Shown here in pieces: positions 13,888 to 24,900 of a stretch of DNA of 64,000 bases; the first letter of the stretch is position 1; every line of letters begins with the position of its first letter. The position numbers and the translations under genes are program-made. Origin of the DNA: Methanolinea sp. (lineage in GTDB: Archaea > Halobacteriota > Methanomicrobia > Methanomicrobiales > Methanospirillaceae); contig JARYMB010000009.1 in the NCBI GenBank assembly GCA_029907345.1, positions 1 through 64,000 of the forward strand, in the 5' to 3' direction. The notes below the pieces were generated by a model. That model was not told the origin of the DNA and did not search any database. It was given only the letters and a program-made list of their open reading frames with translations.

Positions 13888-16800
13888 TTGAACATTTTCA
13901 CACTTCATAAGGACATCATTGATGAGTATCGCGATTATGTCCGTAGTTTTCACTTGATTTCTGACGAGAGGATTGCCAGTTACGTTGACGAACAACTCGT
14001 AAATCGTAATGTTCTCTGGCCAGATGCTCTCATTCAAATCAATCCATCCTATAGTCAACAAGCAACTGTCGAGGAGTTAGCGCAGAGTGGTGATCTCCAT
14101 CCTGTCGTAGCCGAGATATTTCGCGATAAGAATGACCGTTCAATTACACTGTATCAGCATCAGATAGAGGCCATCCGAGAAGCCAACCAGCATCATTCCT
14201 ATGTTGTGACGAGCGGGACCGGATCGGGGAAGAGCTTGGCCTATCTGATTCCTATTTACGATGCCGTTCTAAAAAGCAATCCCAGTGACCCGAAAGTTCG
14301 TGCAATTATCGTCTATCCGATGAACGCTCTTGTCAATTCGCAGTTTGAGGCTTTAAATCGGTATAAAAAGCAATACAAGGAACGCACCGGGAAGGAATGT
14401 CCCATCATTTTTGAAAAGTATACAGGGCAGGAGAATGAAGAGTTCAAAACCCGTGTCCAACAGAACCCCCCCCATATCCTTCTCACCAATTACGTCATGC
14501 TTGAATTGATGCTCATTCGGCCGGAAGAGCACACCTTTGTCGATGCAGCAACGAGCGGTATCCAGTTTCTCGTGATGGACGAACTCCACACCTACCGGGG
14601 ACGGCAGGGCGCAGATGTCGCTCTCCTTATCCGGAGGCTCCGGGAACGGTGCGGGAATCCCAATCTTCTCTGCATCGGGACAAGTGCAACGATGATCGCC
14701 GATCGATCTTCAACAGCCTTTACACGCAGGGAGATCGTCGCAAAGTTTGCCTCCACAATATTCGGGACAGCGTTGGAACCAGCAAATATCATTGAGGAAT
14801 CTCTTCGGAGGATTGCACAGGTTCCATCTCCTACAACCCGGGAGGATCTTGTCCGGGCTATCCAGTCCCCCATTCCTGAAACCTGGGACCAGATGGTCAG
14901 TCATCCCCTGACAGCATGGATTGAGTTTGAGTTTGGAATTGAAGAAGAGGGGGAGGGTAAATACCGGAGAAAAGTCCCTATTACCCTGAATTCAGGCGCC
15001 AAGAAACTCGCAAAGGATAGCGGTCTTTCTTTTGAGGAGTGTCGTGACCGGCTTCACGATTTTTTCAAAAGGGGGAGCACTATCAAATCAGAGCAAGAGA
15101 ACCCACTCTTTGGTTTCAAACTTCATCAGTTCTTCTCACAAGGAAAAACGATCTATTCTACACTCGAACCACCCGAGATTCGTCAACTCACCCTGGAAGG
15201 TCAATACTACGCCCCGGGAGATGAGAAAGAAAAACTCCTCTATCCTCTCAAATTCTGCCGGGTATGTGGACAGGAATACTACGTTGTACAGAAAAACGAT
15301 GCTGACCATTGTTTCCTTCCTTCTGAAGACATTTCCACGAATCTTGCCGATGAAAATCGTGGCTACCTCATGATTTCACCACCGGAACTGGGTCCGACCT
15401 GGCCTCCGGATCGTATCCCCACGGAATGGTTTGAAAAAACTGGAAAAAGACTCCGTCCGAATCGGCGGGACCATGTCCCGGAAGCCTATTATGTTGCACA
15501 GGATGGATCGTTTCAATCGGCACAACTTGGGCCTCACCGGGACGATGCGGTTCTGGTGTGGTACCAGATCCGCCCATTCATGCTCTGCCAGAATTGTAAT
15601 GAGTTTTATTCGGCAAGAGACAAGAATGACTACCGAAAGCTGACCGGTCTTGCGACAGAAGGCAGGAGCACCAGCACAACCATTCTCGCCCTGTCAATGT
15701 ATGAGCGTGCCCCGAATGCACAGATTCCGGAAAGCGCCCGAAAAATCTTAAGTTTCACCGACAACCGACAGGATGCATCCTTACAGGCGGGTCACTTCAA
15801 CGATTTTATCCAGGTCTCTTTCCTCCGGGGAGCTATCTATCAGGCACTTCTGGCCGATCCTCATATCGAATCGTCCGAAATCGCATCGAAAGTGCTGACA
15901 GCGACAGGGTTAACAGTCAAAGAGGTGGCACAAAATACCCAGATTGATCCGAATTCAGAGATTGCTCGCGAAATTTGGGAAACTTTCAGGAAGCTCATCG
16001 AATATCGAATCTATGTCGATTTGCAGCGGGGTTGGCGGGTGGTCCAGCCAAACCTCGAACAATGTGGTCTGGTATCTTTCGATTACCGGGGGCTCGATGG
16101 TCTCTGCAATGATCCATCACGATGGAATGGATTTGATGCAGCATTCCGGGAATTCCCCCCTCAGCAAAAATACAATGTCATCAAAAATATCCTCGATTTC
16201 TTCCGGAAGAAACTCGCTATCAGGGTCCGTGCCTTTGATCCTGATCTCCAAAACCCTCTGCAGGAGAAAGTGTATCAGCATATCTCTGACTATTGGCAGA
16301 TGGATTTTCTCGAGTCCAAACCTATCCAAGGGTCCCGGTTTCTTCTCCCTGGTCAGTCATCTGATTTTCCGACTACCTTTAGCCTCAGTGAGACCAGTCT
16401 CATCGGACAGTATATCAAACGACATTTGTCCCATCTCCGTGGTCAAGACTATCGGGGATTTGTAACATCACTCATGGAGGTCCTCTTGTCGGCAGGAATC
16501 CTAGTTCCCCTCAATGAACGGGGGGGAAACACCATCCAGGTCAATGCTTCTGCGATAACATGGAACCTTAGCGAAGGAGAACCAGAACGCGATCCAATCT
16601 ATTCGAGGACAACGACCGCACCCCCACTCTATCGAAGAGAACGGACGTGGCGTGCCAACCAGTACTTCATCGATTTCTATCGCCACACTGCGCTCAACCT
16701 CAAAAAGGTACGGAGTCGCGAGCATACCGCCCAGATTACGTATGAACGGAGGGTAAAACGAGAGGATGAGTTCCGGAATGGCACTCTTGCCTGTCTCTTC

Positions 16801-19008
16801 TGTTCCCCCACCATGGAGCTTGGGATTGATATCGCGGATCTTCTTCTTGTCCATATGCGAAATGTTCCTCCGACACCTGCAAACTATGCACAGCGGAGTG
16901 GGAGAGCAGGAAGATCCGGCGATCCGGCACTCGTAGCTACGTATTGTTCTGCAACAAGCGGCCATGACCAGTATTTCTTCACCCACCGGAAGGATCTGGT
17001 CGCAGGTTCGGTGAGTCCTCCCCGCATCGATCTTGGCAATGAAGACCTTATCCGAGCACACATTCATGCCGTATGGCTATCATTCGTCGGATTGAGGATG
17101 CGTTCTTCAATCGCTGATATCATCGATGTTGCATTGCCTGATCTGCCGTTTTTCCCCGAGGTTGAAGACAAGATACATCTTTCACCGGCCCGGATTGAGC
17201 AATGTTACCGGGTAACGCAATCCATTCTTGCGTCATGTTATGCTGACCTCAATCAAACCGAGTGGTTCAGTGACGAATGGCTACAATCGGTAATTTCCCA
17301 ATCCGCCCGGGATTTTAATCAGGCATTCGACCGGTGGAGGGATCTGTATCGAGGGGCTGTCGCTCAGAGTCGTGCTGCCTCGGCAATCTTGCTTGGCCGC
17401 ACGAAGGATAAAGCAGAGAAAGAGATGGCGAAGCGCCACCAGAGAGAGTCAGAACATCAAGTCGACCTCCTCTTCAACCAGTCATCGAACCGGAACGAAT
17501 CCGATTTCTATCCCTATCGATATCTTGCAAGCGAGGGATTCCTGCCAGGGTATAACTTCCCCAGGCTCCCTGTGCGGGCTCTCGTGCCGGTAAAACAGAA
17601 TGAAGCGGAGTTCATTTCCCGCCCGCGATTCCAGGCGGTCACCGAGTTCGGGCCTCATTCAATTCTCTATCATGAGGGGAGTAAGTTCAAGGTTGTCCGG
17701 CTCATGCCACCTCCAGGAGGACTGGAAACTCTTCGGCGCACATCGAGAATCTGTAAAGTCTGTGGATATTTCCATCAGGACAAAGATATCGATGTGTGTG
17801 AAAATTGCGGGGTGCAACTGGATGGTATGGCGAGCGAGCTTGTTGAGCTCATCGAGATGACCAACGTCGCCTGTATTCGACGCACGCGGATCACTTCCGA
17901 TGAGGAGGAGAGGGCCCGGTGGGGATACGAGACTTCAACCCATTTCCGGTATGCCCAGACCGGTCCGGGGAGACGGACAGTAATCCTCAGTGATGTAAAT
18001 GATACAACCGATCAACCGCTTTTTGCACTCACCTATGGACCGGCAGCCACGATGTACCGGATCAATCATGGTTGGCGGCGCCAGCGGGAACGATCCTTCC
18101 ACATCGATATGGTAACAGGGAACTGGAAGGGAACACCAGATGAAGAAGAGGAGGTTGCTGGGCCGGACACCGCAAATCCCATTCAGCCGGTGAAACTGAT
18201 AGTCCACGACACCATGAACGTTCTTCACCTCCACCCGGTGATTGACAGTGATGGCCTCGATGATAGTGTTCTCGCCACGCTCCAGTATGCACTCCAGAAA
18301 GGAATCGAGCAGGTCTTCCAGCTTGATGAACAGGAATTATCGTCAATCCGCATTGGTGGAGGAGCTCATACTGCGATTCTCTTCTGGGAGGCAGCAGAAG
18401 GCGGGGTCGGTGTTCTCAAACGACTGGTGACCCAGCCGGACGCCCTGCGGAAGGTTGCCGAGGCTGCTATTGACCGATGTCATTTCGATGTTCATACGGG
18501 TGAGGATAAAGCGGCGGAGAAATGCGCCCGGGCCTGTTATGAATGTCTGTTGTCCTATACGAATCAGAGCGACTACCGGAAGCTGGACCGTCACCTGATA
18601 CGGAATCTCCTCCAAACCCTTGCAACATCGACTACTGTTCAGCGCCCACCGGAGCGGTCCTATGAGGAACACTATCGATGGCTCCGCAGCCAGACGGATC
18701 GTCAATCAGAGGTTGAGCGGACATTCCTCGATTATCTCTACACAACAAAGCGACATCTTCCGGATGCAGCCCAAAAATACCTTTCTGATTTCTATGCAAA
18801 CCCGGACTTTTTCTACAACCCAAACGTCTGTGTCTACTGTGATGGAGCGCCGCATTTTGTCGGAGCGCGGGTAGAAGAAGACGCAGTTGACCGGAAGAAG
18901 TTGCGGGAGGCCGGTTACCGCGTTATCGAGATTCGCTACGACCACGATATTGAAGAACAGGTGGCTGCGTATCAGGACATCTTTGGGACGCAGGCGGATC
19001 GGTCATGA
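13888..19008 (+). CDS. DISARM-like giant helicase: DrmA-like SF2 helicase fused to DrmB-like DUF1998 region
   Basis: A 1706-residue protein starting at TTG after a purine-rich site. Residues 85-330 hold the DEAD-type core with Walker A SGTGSGKS (109-116), Walker B MDELH (near 230) and GTSATM. Zinc-type Cys pairs lie at CRVCG and CQNCN. The second helicase domain carries QRSGRAGRSGDP (near 1002). Later come CKVCG...CENCG and the DUF1998-type Cys cluster CARACYECL (near 1545). The C-terminal 120 residues (DFFYN, CVYCDG, GYRVIEIRY) look like a Vsr/DUF559-type nuclease fold. DISARM normally has separate drmA and drmB. The stop overlaps the next start. Confidence 0.85.
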   Translation: MNIFTLHKDIIDEYRDYVRSFHLISDERIASYVDEQLVNRNVLWPDALIQINPSYSQQATVEELAQSGDLHPVVAEIFRDKNDRSITLYQHQIEAIREANQHHSYVVTSGTGSGKSLAYLIPIYDAVLKSNPSDPKVRAIIVYPMNALVNSQFEALNRYKKQYKERTGKECPIIFEKYTGQENEEFKTRVQQNPPHILLTNYVMLELMLIRPEEHTFVDAATSGIQFLVMDELHTYRGRQGADVALLIRRLRERCGNPNLLCIGTSATMIADRSSTAFTRREIVAKFASTIFGTALEPANIIEESLRRIAQVPSPTTREDLVRAIQSPIPETWDQMVSHPLTAWIEFEFGIEEEGEGKYRRKVPITLNSGAKKLAKDSGLSFEECRDRLHDFFKRGSTIKSEQENPLFGFKLHQFFSQGKTIYSTLEPPEIRQLTLEGQYYAPGDEKEKLLYPLKFCRVCGQEYYVVQKNDADHCFLPSEDISTNLADENRGYLMISPPELGPTWPPDRIPTEWFEKTGKRLRPNRRDHVPEAYYVAQDGSFQSAQLGPHRDDAVLVWYQIRPFMLCQNCNEFYSARDKNDYRKLTGLATEGRSTSTTILALSMYERAPNAQIPESARKILSFTDNRQDASLQAGHFNDFIQVSFLRGAIYQALLADPHIESSEIASKVLTATGLTVKEVAQNTQIDPNSEIAREIWETFRKLIEYRIYVDLQRGWRVVQPNLEQCGLVSFDYRGLDGLCNDPSRWNGFDAAFREFPPQQKYNVIKNILDFFRKKLAIRVRAFDPDLQNPLQEKVYQHISDYWQMDFLESKPIQGSRFLLPGQSSDFPTTFSLSETSLIGQYIKRHLSHLRGQDYRGFVTSLMEVLLSAGILVPLNERGGNTIQVNASAITWNLSEGEPERDPIYSRTTTAPPLYRRERTWRANQYFIDFYRHTALNLKKVRSREHTAQITYERRVKREDEFRNGTLACLFCSPTMELGIDIADLLLVHMRNVPPTPANYAQRSGRAGRSGDPALVATYCSATSGHDQYFFTHRKDLVAGSVSPPRIDLGNEDLIRAHIHAVWLSFVGLRMRSSIADIIDVALPDLPFFPEVEDKIHLSPARIEQCYRVTQSILASCYADLNQTEWFSDEWLQSVISQSARDFNQAFDRWRDLYRGAVAQSRAASAILLGRTKDKAEKEMAKRHQRESEHQVDLLFNQSSNRNESDFYPYRYLASEGFLPGYNFPRLPVRALVPVKQNEAEFISRPRFQAVTEFGPHSILYHEGSKFKVVRLMPPPGGLETLRRTSRICKVCGYFHQDKDIDVCENCGVQLDGMASELVELIEMTNVACIRRTRITSDEEERARWGYETSTHFRYAQTGPGRRTVILSDVNDTTDQPLFALTYGPAATMYRINHGWRRQRERSFHIDMVTGNWKGTPDEEEEVAGPDTANPIQPVKLIVHDTMNVLHLHPVIDSDGLDDSVLATLQYALQKGIEQVFQLDEQELSSIRIGGGAHTAILFWEAAEGGVGVLKRLVTQPDALRKVAEAAIDRCHFDVHTGEDKAAEKCARACYECLLSYTNQSDYRKLDRHLIRNLLQTLATSTTVQRPPERSYEEHYRWLRSQTDRQSEVERTFLDYLYTTKRHLPDAAQKYLSDFYANPDFFYNPNVCVYCDGAPHFVGARVEEDAVDRKKLREAGYRVIEIRYDHDIEEQVAAYQDIFGTQADRS

Positions 19009-21908
19009 CCAGTGTCCCTGAACTTGGATCAATCGTCCGGTGCAGGGACCGGGAGTGGGTGGTTCTTTCCTCCCCGGAGCCTGATGTGGTCCTCCTCCGG
19101 CCGCTGGCCGGGAGCGATCAGGAGACGTGCGGTATCTATCTTCCCCTTGCACAATTTGGATTTGACCAATGTGTTCCTTCGGTCTTTCCCCTCCCTTCTC
19201 CAGATGATTTTGGGGATGCCATCGGGACGAACCTTCTCTATGATGCTGCCCGGATTTTACTTCGGGATGGAGCGGCCCCTTTCCGGTCGCTTGGTAAAAT
19301 ATCAGTCCGACCCCGGTCCTACCAGTTTGTCCCTCTCCTCATGGCCCTCCGGCTCGACCCGGTACGGATGCTGATCGCAGATGATGTCGGCGTCGGGAAA
19401 ACGGTTGAGGCGCTCCTCATTGCCCGGGAGCTGGTGGACCGGAAGGAGATCTCCCGGTTCTGTATTCTCTGTCCCCCCTACCTCTGCGACCAGTGGCAGA
19501 AGGAGCTTGCCGATAAATTTCAAATCGATGCCGTGGTTATCCGGGCCGGGACGGTGGGGAAACTTGAGCGGGAGGTTCCGGTCGGCGGCACCCACAGCGT
19601 CTTCTCTTACTATCCATTCATCATTGCCAGTATCGATTACGTCAAATCAGAGCGCCACCGCGAGACCTTCCTGAAAGATTGTCCGCGCTTGGTTATCGTG
19701 GATGAGGCGCATGGAGCCGCCAAACCATCGGGGAGCGGACGGGTGCAGCAGCAACGGTATGAGCTCCTCCAGAGAATTGCTGCTGACCAGGAGCGGCACT
19801 TACTGCTCATGACTGCTACTCCTCACAGCGGTGTTGAGGCTTCCTTCCTTTCCCTGCTCGGTCTCCTCAAACCAAAATTTTCAGAAATCGACCTTCAGAA
19901 AGCAGGGGAAGATGAACGGTCCGAGCTGGCCCGGCATTTTGTCCAGAGGCGCCGAGCCGATCTCAAGACCTGGGCGGATGAGGTAACCCCTTTCCCTGAA
20001 CGAGAATCCGAAGAGGTAGTCTATTCGCTCAGTCCTGAGTATGATACCCTCTTCCGGGGAGTCTACGATTTCTCGCGGGAAATTGTGAGGACCGGGCAGA
20101 CGCTCTCGGGCTGGAAGCAACGGATCAGGTATTGGACGGCACTTGCCCTCCTGCGGTGTGTGATGTCGAGTCCAGCTGCAGCTATCTCGACGCTTCGAAA
20201 CGTTGGGAAAGGCCTTCCTGAGGAGGAGGAGAGCACCGAGGATGAATCCGATGAGACGTTTGCACCCTTCATTTATGAGCCCTCGGACCAGGATAGTATC
20301 GACGCCCAACCGAGCCATATTGTCAAAAAAGGTGAAGAGGCTCTCGGAAAAGGTGAACGGGGGAGGATTGCCCGGTTCGAACGGATGGCAGAGAACCTCA
20401 AGGGAGTCCGCAGTGATCGGAAACTAGCGAAGTGTGCTGATATTGTGCACAAGCTCCTCGATGAGGGCTATAATCCAATCATCTGGTGCCGGTATATCTC
20501 CACCAGCGATTACGTTGCAGAGCATCTTGAGGAGATACTCAAACGGCAATACAAGGAGATCCGTGTGGTCTCGATAACCGGTGCCCTTAGTGATGACGAG
20601 CGCCGATTGAAAGTGGAAGAGCTAGGCACGTACCAACGGCGGGTGCTGGTCGCCACCGATTGTCTTTCGGAAGGAATCAACCTCCAGGACCAGTTTGATT
20701 CGGTGATCCACTACGACCTCCCCTGGAATCCAAATCGCCTCGAACAGAGGGAGGGGCGTGTTGATCGGTTCGGGCAGAAGAAAGGAACCGTGAAATCAGT
20801 CCTCCTCTACGGCAAGGACAATCCCATGGACATCGCCGTGCTCGAAGTCCTCCTGCGAAAAGCCCGGGAGATAAGACGGGTCCTCGGCATTTCGGTCCCT
20901 GTTCCTATTGAGAGCGGATCAATTATCGAGTCCATGATCACCAAGCTCTTCATTGAGTCCACTGAGGGAAGGCAGATGACTCTTTCCCAGTTCCTGGAAG
21001 GAGAGGTCCCTACCGATGATGGTCAGATCAAAGTCAAAGAGATTCATGAGCGGTGGGATATAGCAGCCAACCGAGAGAAAGAGTCCCGGACCAAGTTCGC
21101 TCAACGGAGTATCAAGCCTGATGAGATCAAACAGGAACTGGAAGCGAGTGATTCGGTTCTCGGTGAACCAGAGGCTGTGCAAAATTTCGTGGTGAATGCC
21201 TGCCAGCGTCTTGGGGCTATTATTACTCTCCTTTCACCAGGAATTTTCACTTTGACCTATTCGGAACGGTTGCCGGAAGCGGTCCAGAAACGACAACCTT
21301 TACCTGTGGGGAAGAGCGGTGTGGTGAGAATCGCCTTCAAAGACCCTGCACCTGAAGGGACAACTGTGATTGGAAGGAACCATCCCTTCGTCTCCGCCCT
21401 TGCTGAGTACCTCTTTGAAGAGGCCTTGCTCAAGGGGAAGGACGCAACCGCACCACGGTGTGCGGTGATCCGGACCAAGTCGGTCAGCCAACGAACGGCT
21501 CTCCTCCTCCTCAGGGGCCGTTTCTCTCTCCAGACCCCTGAATCCACAACTCCTCTCCTGGCGGAGGAAGTATTCCTGAAAGGATTGAGAAGTTCGTCTC
21601 CCACAAACATTGCCTTCCTCGAGGATACCGATGCCCTCAAGCTTCTTCATGAAGCGCGGGCCGACGCGAATGTTTCCCCACAAGAGAAACGGGAGGTCCT
21701 TGCCGAGATACTCCCTCTGTGGAATCCTGCCTCTCCAACGACTGCCGAGATGATGAAAGGGTACGCGACCGCCATCCATGATTTGCACCGGAAGGTCCGG
21801 GCAAGTGCAAAGATAGCCCGCCGCGGGCTCACAGTCCAGCCCCATCTCCCTCCCGACCTGATCGGGGTCATGGTCCTCCTCCCCATCCCATCCGGGGTGA
21901 GGGCATGA
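19005..21908 (+). CDS. DISARM-like SNF2-family helicase (DrmD-like)
   Basis: A 967-residue SF2 ATPase of the SNF2/RapA type. Motifs in order: DDVGVGKT (Walker A, near 126), VIVDEAH (near 232), LMTATPHSG, then in the second domain ATDCLSEGINLQ, DLPWNPNRLEQREGRVDRFGQ (motif VI). The C-terminal third has no clear domain. In class 1 DISARM, DrmD is the SNF2-like helicase encoded with an adenine methylase. Start and stop overlap both neighbours by four bases (ATGA type), which means tight translational coupling in one operon. GC content is normal for the chromosome. Confidence 0.87.
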   Translation: MTSVPELGSIVRCRDREWVVLSSPEPDVVLLRPLAGSDQETCGIYLPLAQFGFDQCVPSVFPLPSPDDFGDAIGTNLLYDAARILLRDGAAPFRSLGKISVRPRSYQFVPLLMALRLDPVRMLIADDVGVGKTVEALLIARELVDRKEISRFCILCPPYLCDQWQKELADKFQIDAVVIRAGTVGKLEREVPVGGTHSVFSYYPFIIASIDYVKSERHRETFLKDCPRLVIVDEAHGAAKPSGSGRVQQQRYELLQRIAADQERHLLLMTATPHSGVEASFLSLLGLLKPKFSEIDLQKAGEDERSELARHFVQRRRADLKTWADEVTPFPERESEEVVYSLSPEYDTLFRGVYDFSREIVRTGQTLSGWKQRIRYWTALALLRCVMSSPAAAISTLRNVGKGLPEEEESTEDESDETFAPFIYEPSDQDSIDAQPSHIVKKGEEALGKGERGRIARFERMAENLKGVRSDRKLAKCADIVHKLLDEGYNPIIWCRYISTSDYVAEHLEEILKRQYKEIRVVSITGALSDDERRLKVEELGTYQRRVLVATDCLSEGINLQDQFDSVIHYDLPWNPNRLEQREGRVDRFGQKKGTVKSVLLYGKDNPMDIAVLEVLLRKAREIRRVLGISVPVPIESGSIIESMITKLFIESTEGRQMTLSQFLEGEVPTDDGQIKVKEIHERWDIAANREKESRTKFAQRSIKPDEIKQELEASDSVLGEPEAVQNFVVNACQRLGAIITLLSPGIFTLTYSERLPEAVQKRQPLPVGKSGVVRIAFKDPAPEGTTVIGRNHPFVSALAEYLFEEALLKGKDATAPRCAVIRTKSVSQRTALLLLRGRFSLQTPESTTPLLAEEVFLKGLRSSSPTNIAFLEDTDALKLLHEARADANVSPQEKREVLAEILPLWNPASPTTAEMMKGYATAIHDLHRKVRASAKIARRGLTVQPHLPPDLIGVMVLLPIPSGVRA

Positions 21909-24900
21909 ACACCTCTTTCCCTTCTCTCCGCATAGAGGGGGGCCTCCTTTCCGGGGAGATGATCGATAGGATTGCGGAAGCATCCGCTGACATTCCCGGC
22001 CAAAAGCCGGTTGATTTCGGACTTGAACCGAACCGACCGCTCATTGATGAAATTGCCTCGGCATGGAACGACGCTCGCTCGTACTGGGCTCTCTTCCAGA
22101 AGAGCCTTGAACGATTGAAACCCGATGACCCGGGGACAACCCTCACGCGGGATCGGTGGATGGTCCCATTCTTCTCGCTGCTCGGATATAATCTCCAACC
22201 ACAACGGAAAGCAGCAGGGATTGAAGGAGCTTCGTACTTCATTTCCCACCGGGCAGGTACTCATGAACAAGCTCCCCCCATTCACATTACCGGATTCAGA
22301 CAGTCTCTCGAACGCCGACCAGAATCGGGTGTGCCCCGCCTCGCTCCCCATTCTCTGGTCCAGGAATACCTCAACCGGAGCGAAGAACTGTGGGGGATTG
22401 TGACAAATGGATTCACGCTCCGTTTGCTCCGCGACTCCCGCCTCATCCGCCGGCAAGCTTATATCGAATTCGACCTCAAGGAAATCATCGAGGGCGAGCG
22501 GTTTGCTGACTTCGCCCTTCTCTATCGTCTCATCCATGCTACACGGCTCCCCAAGGGGATTGAAGACGCAGACAAATGTCTCCTCGAACAATACTATCGC
22601 ACCACCGTTGAGCAGGGTGGGCGAGTCCGGGACCATCTCCGTGATGGGGTCGAAAGAGCTCTCATTCGATTCGGCAACGGCTTCCTGCAGCACCCGAAGA
22701 ATGCGGCATTATGTGCTGATGTCGATCAGAAGACCTTGGAGCCGTTTGAGTATTACCAACAGCTCCTCCGGCTAATCTATCGGTTCCTCTTTCTCATGGT
22801 CTCCGAGGAACGAGGGCTGATCTCTGACAATGAACTCTATCGGCAGCACTATAGTATCACCCGGGTCCGGAACCTTGCCGGGACAGCTGCTGCCTATAAT
22901 GAATTCGAAGATCTCTGGGCAAACCTTCGGGCGACATTTTCCCTCTTTACTGATGTATCTGCGGGGGGACTCTTCCAGGTCCCGCCCCTTAATGGCGACC
23001 TCTTTGATCCCACGAGGACCGCAACTCTCAACCCCCTCTCGCTCTCGAACCGTGACCTCCTCCATGCCCTGTGGGACCTTTCAATGTATCAAGAGAAGGA
23101 CAAGACACCCTGGAGGCGGATCAACTACGCCGCACTAGATGTCGAGGAGCTCGGGAGTGTATATGAAAGTCTGCTTGAGTTTCAGCCGGCATTCATACAA
23201 ACTGATGGGAAGAAAAAATTTGTTTTCCTGACAGGAACCGAGCGAAAATCCACTGGATCTTACTATACTCCACCAGAACTTGTCAACGAACTTATTCAGA
23301 ACGCCCTCGTCCCGGTGATAGGAGATTGCTTGATAGAAGCTAAAACTCCTGAGGAAAAGGTGCGGAAACTTCTATCTCTGACCGTTTGTGATCCTGCCTG
23401 CGGAAGTGGGCATTTCCTTCTAGCAGCCGCAAGGCGAATTGGGAAAGATCTCGCAAAAGTCCGAACTGGTGATGAGGAACCTTCTCCTGAACAAATGCGT
23501 ATAGCTATCCGAGATGTAATAACACACTGTATTTATGGGGTTGATAGAAATCCACTCGCAGTCGATCTCTGCAAGGTCGCCCTTTGGCTTGAAGGACATT
23601 CATCAGGAAAACCTCTCACATTTCTTGATCATCGAATCCGTTGTGGTGATTCTTTAGTTGGAGTTTTTGATGTTTCAATTATTTCCGATGGAATTCCGGA
23701 CGATGCATATGATGCAGTAACAGGGGATGATAAAGTCATTGCATCATCCATAAAAAAGCAAAATAAAGCTGAAAGATTAAACAAAAGCCTTGCTTCATTT
23801 GATCCTTGCCTAGAACCATTATTAGAAGGTAGAGAGACATTAATTGGAATACCTGAAAACACTCCCGAAGATATAAGGAAAAAAGCATCAATTTATAGAA
23901 ACATTTATCGAAAAGGGACAATTTATTTCAGAGATAAAATTGCTTGTGATTTATGGACTGCATCATTCTTCACGGAAATTACATCTAATAATAAAAAATT
24001 GGGGATAATACCAACCACCTCTTCTGTCCGTGAAATTATTTCTATTCCTGAAAATTTAATTTCAGATGAGAGTCCCTTAGTGAAAAACACACAAAACATA
24101 GCGAATGAGTATCATTTCTTTCATTGGCCACTGGAATTCCCAGAAGTATTTACAAAAGGGGGGTTTGATTGTATATTAGGAAATCCTCCTTGGGATATGA
24201 TTGAGGCAAATCCTGATGAATTTTTTTGTTATTATGATCCAAATTTTTCTAAATTGGATAGTAAAGAAAAACAGATTAAAATTCAGGATTATTTGAAGGA
24301 TTCGGAAATTGCAGAGCGCTGGAAGGCTTTTAATAAAAAATTTAATTCATTGGTAAAATTTTTCAGGAATTCAAAAGCTTTTTCCTATCAAGGACTTGGA
24401 CGTTTAAATGCTTTCAAGCTATTTATCGAGCGCTATCATCAAATCACAGCCAGAGCAAGATATTTTGGAATAATAATTCCATCAAGTATTTACAACGATA
24501 AAGGCTGTACCGATTTGCGTACTCTATTATTATTTGAAAATAAAATCACCGAGTTATATTCGTTTGAGAACCGAGAGAAAATATTTCCTATCCATAGTAG
24601 CTTTAAATTCGTTATTCTCTGCACTCTAAAGGGAGGGCGAACAGAAATTCTTCCAGCCGCTTTTATGCTTCATGATGTCAAGGTCTTAACGAAAATTAAA
24701 GGTGATTGTCTAAAAATCCCAACTGAATTAATTAAAAGATTTTCTCCTGATACTCTATCAATTATGGAGTTCGATAATCAAAAAGAGATAGATTTAATTA
24801 GCAAAATTTTCTCCAACCTTCCTTTACTCGGTGAAAGCATCAAGGATGTATGGAATGTTGCTTTTCATCGAGATTTGCATCATGCAGATGATTCTAGCTT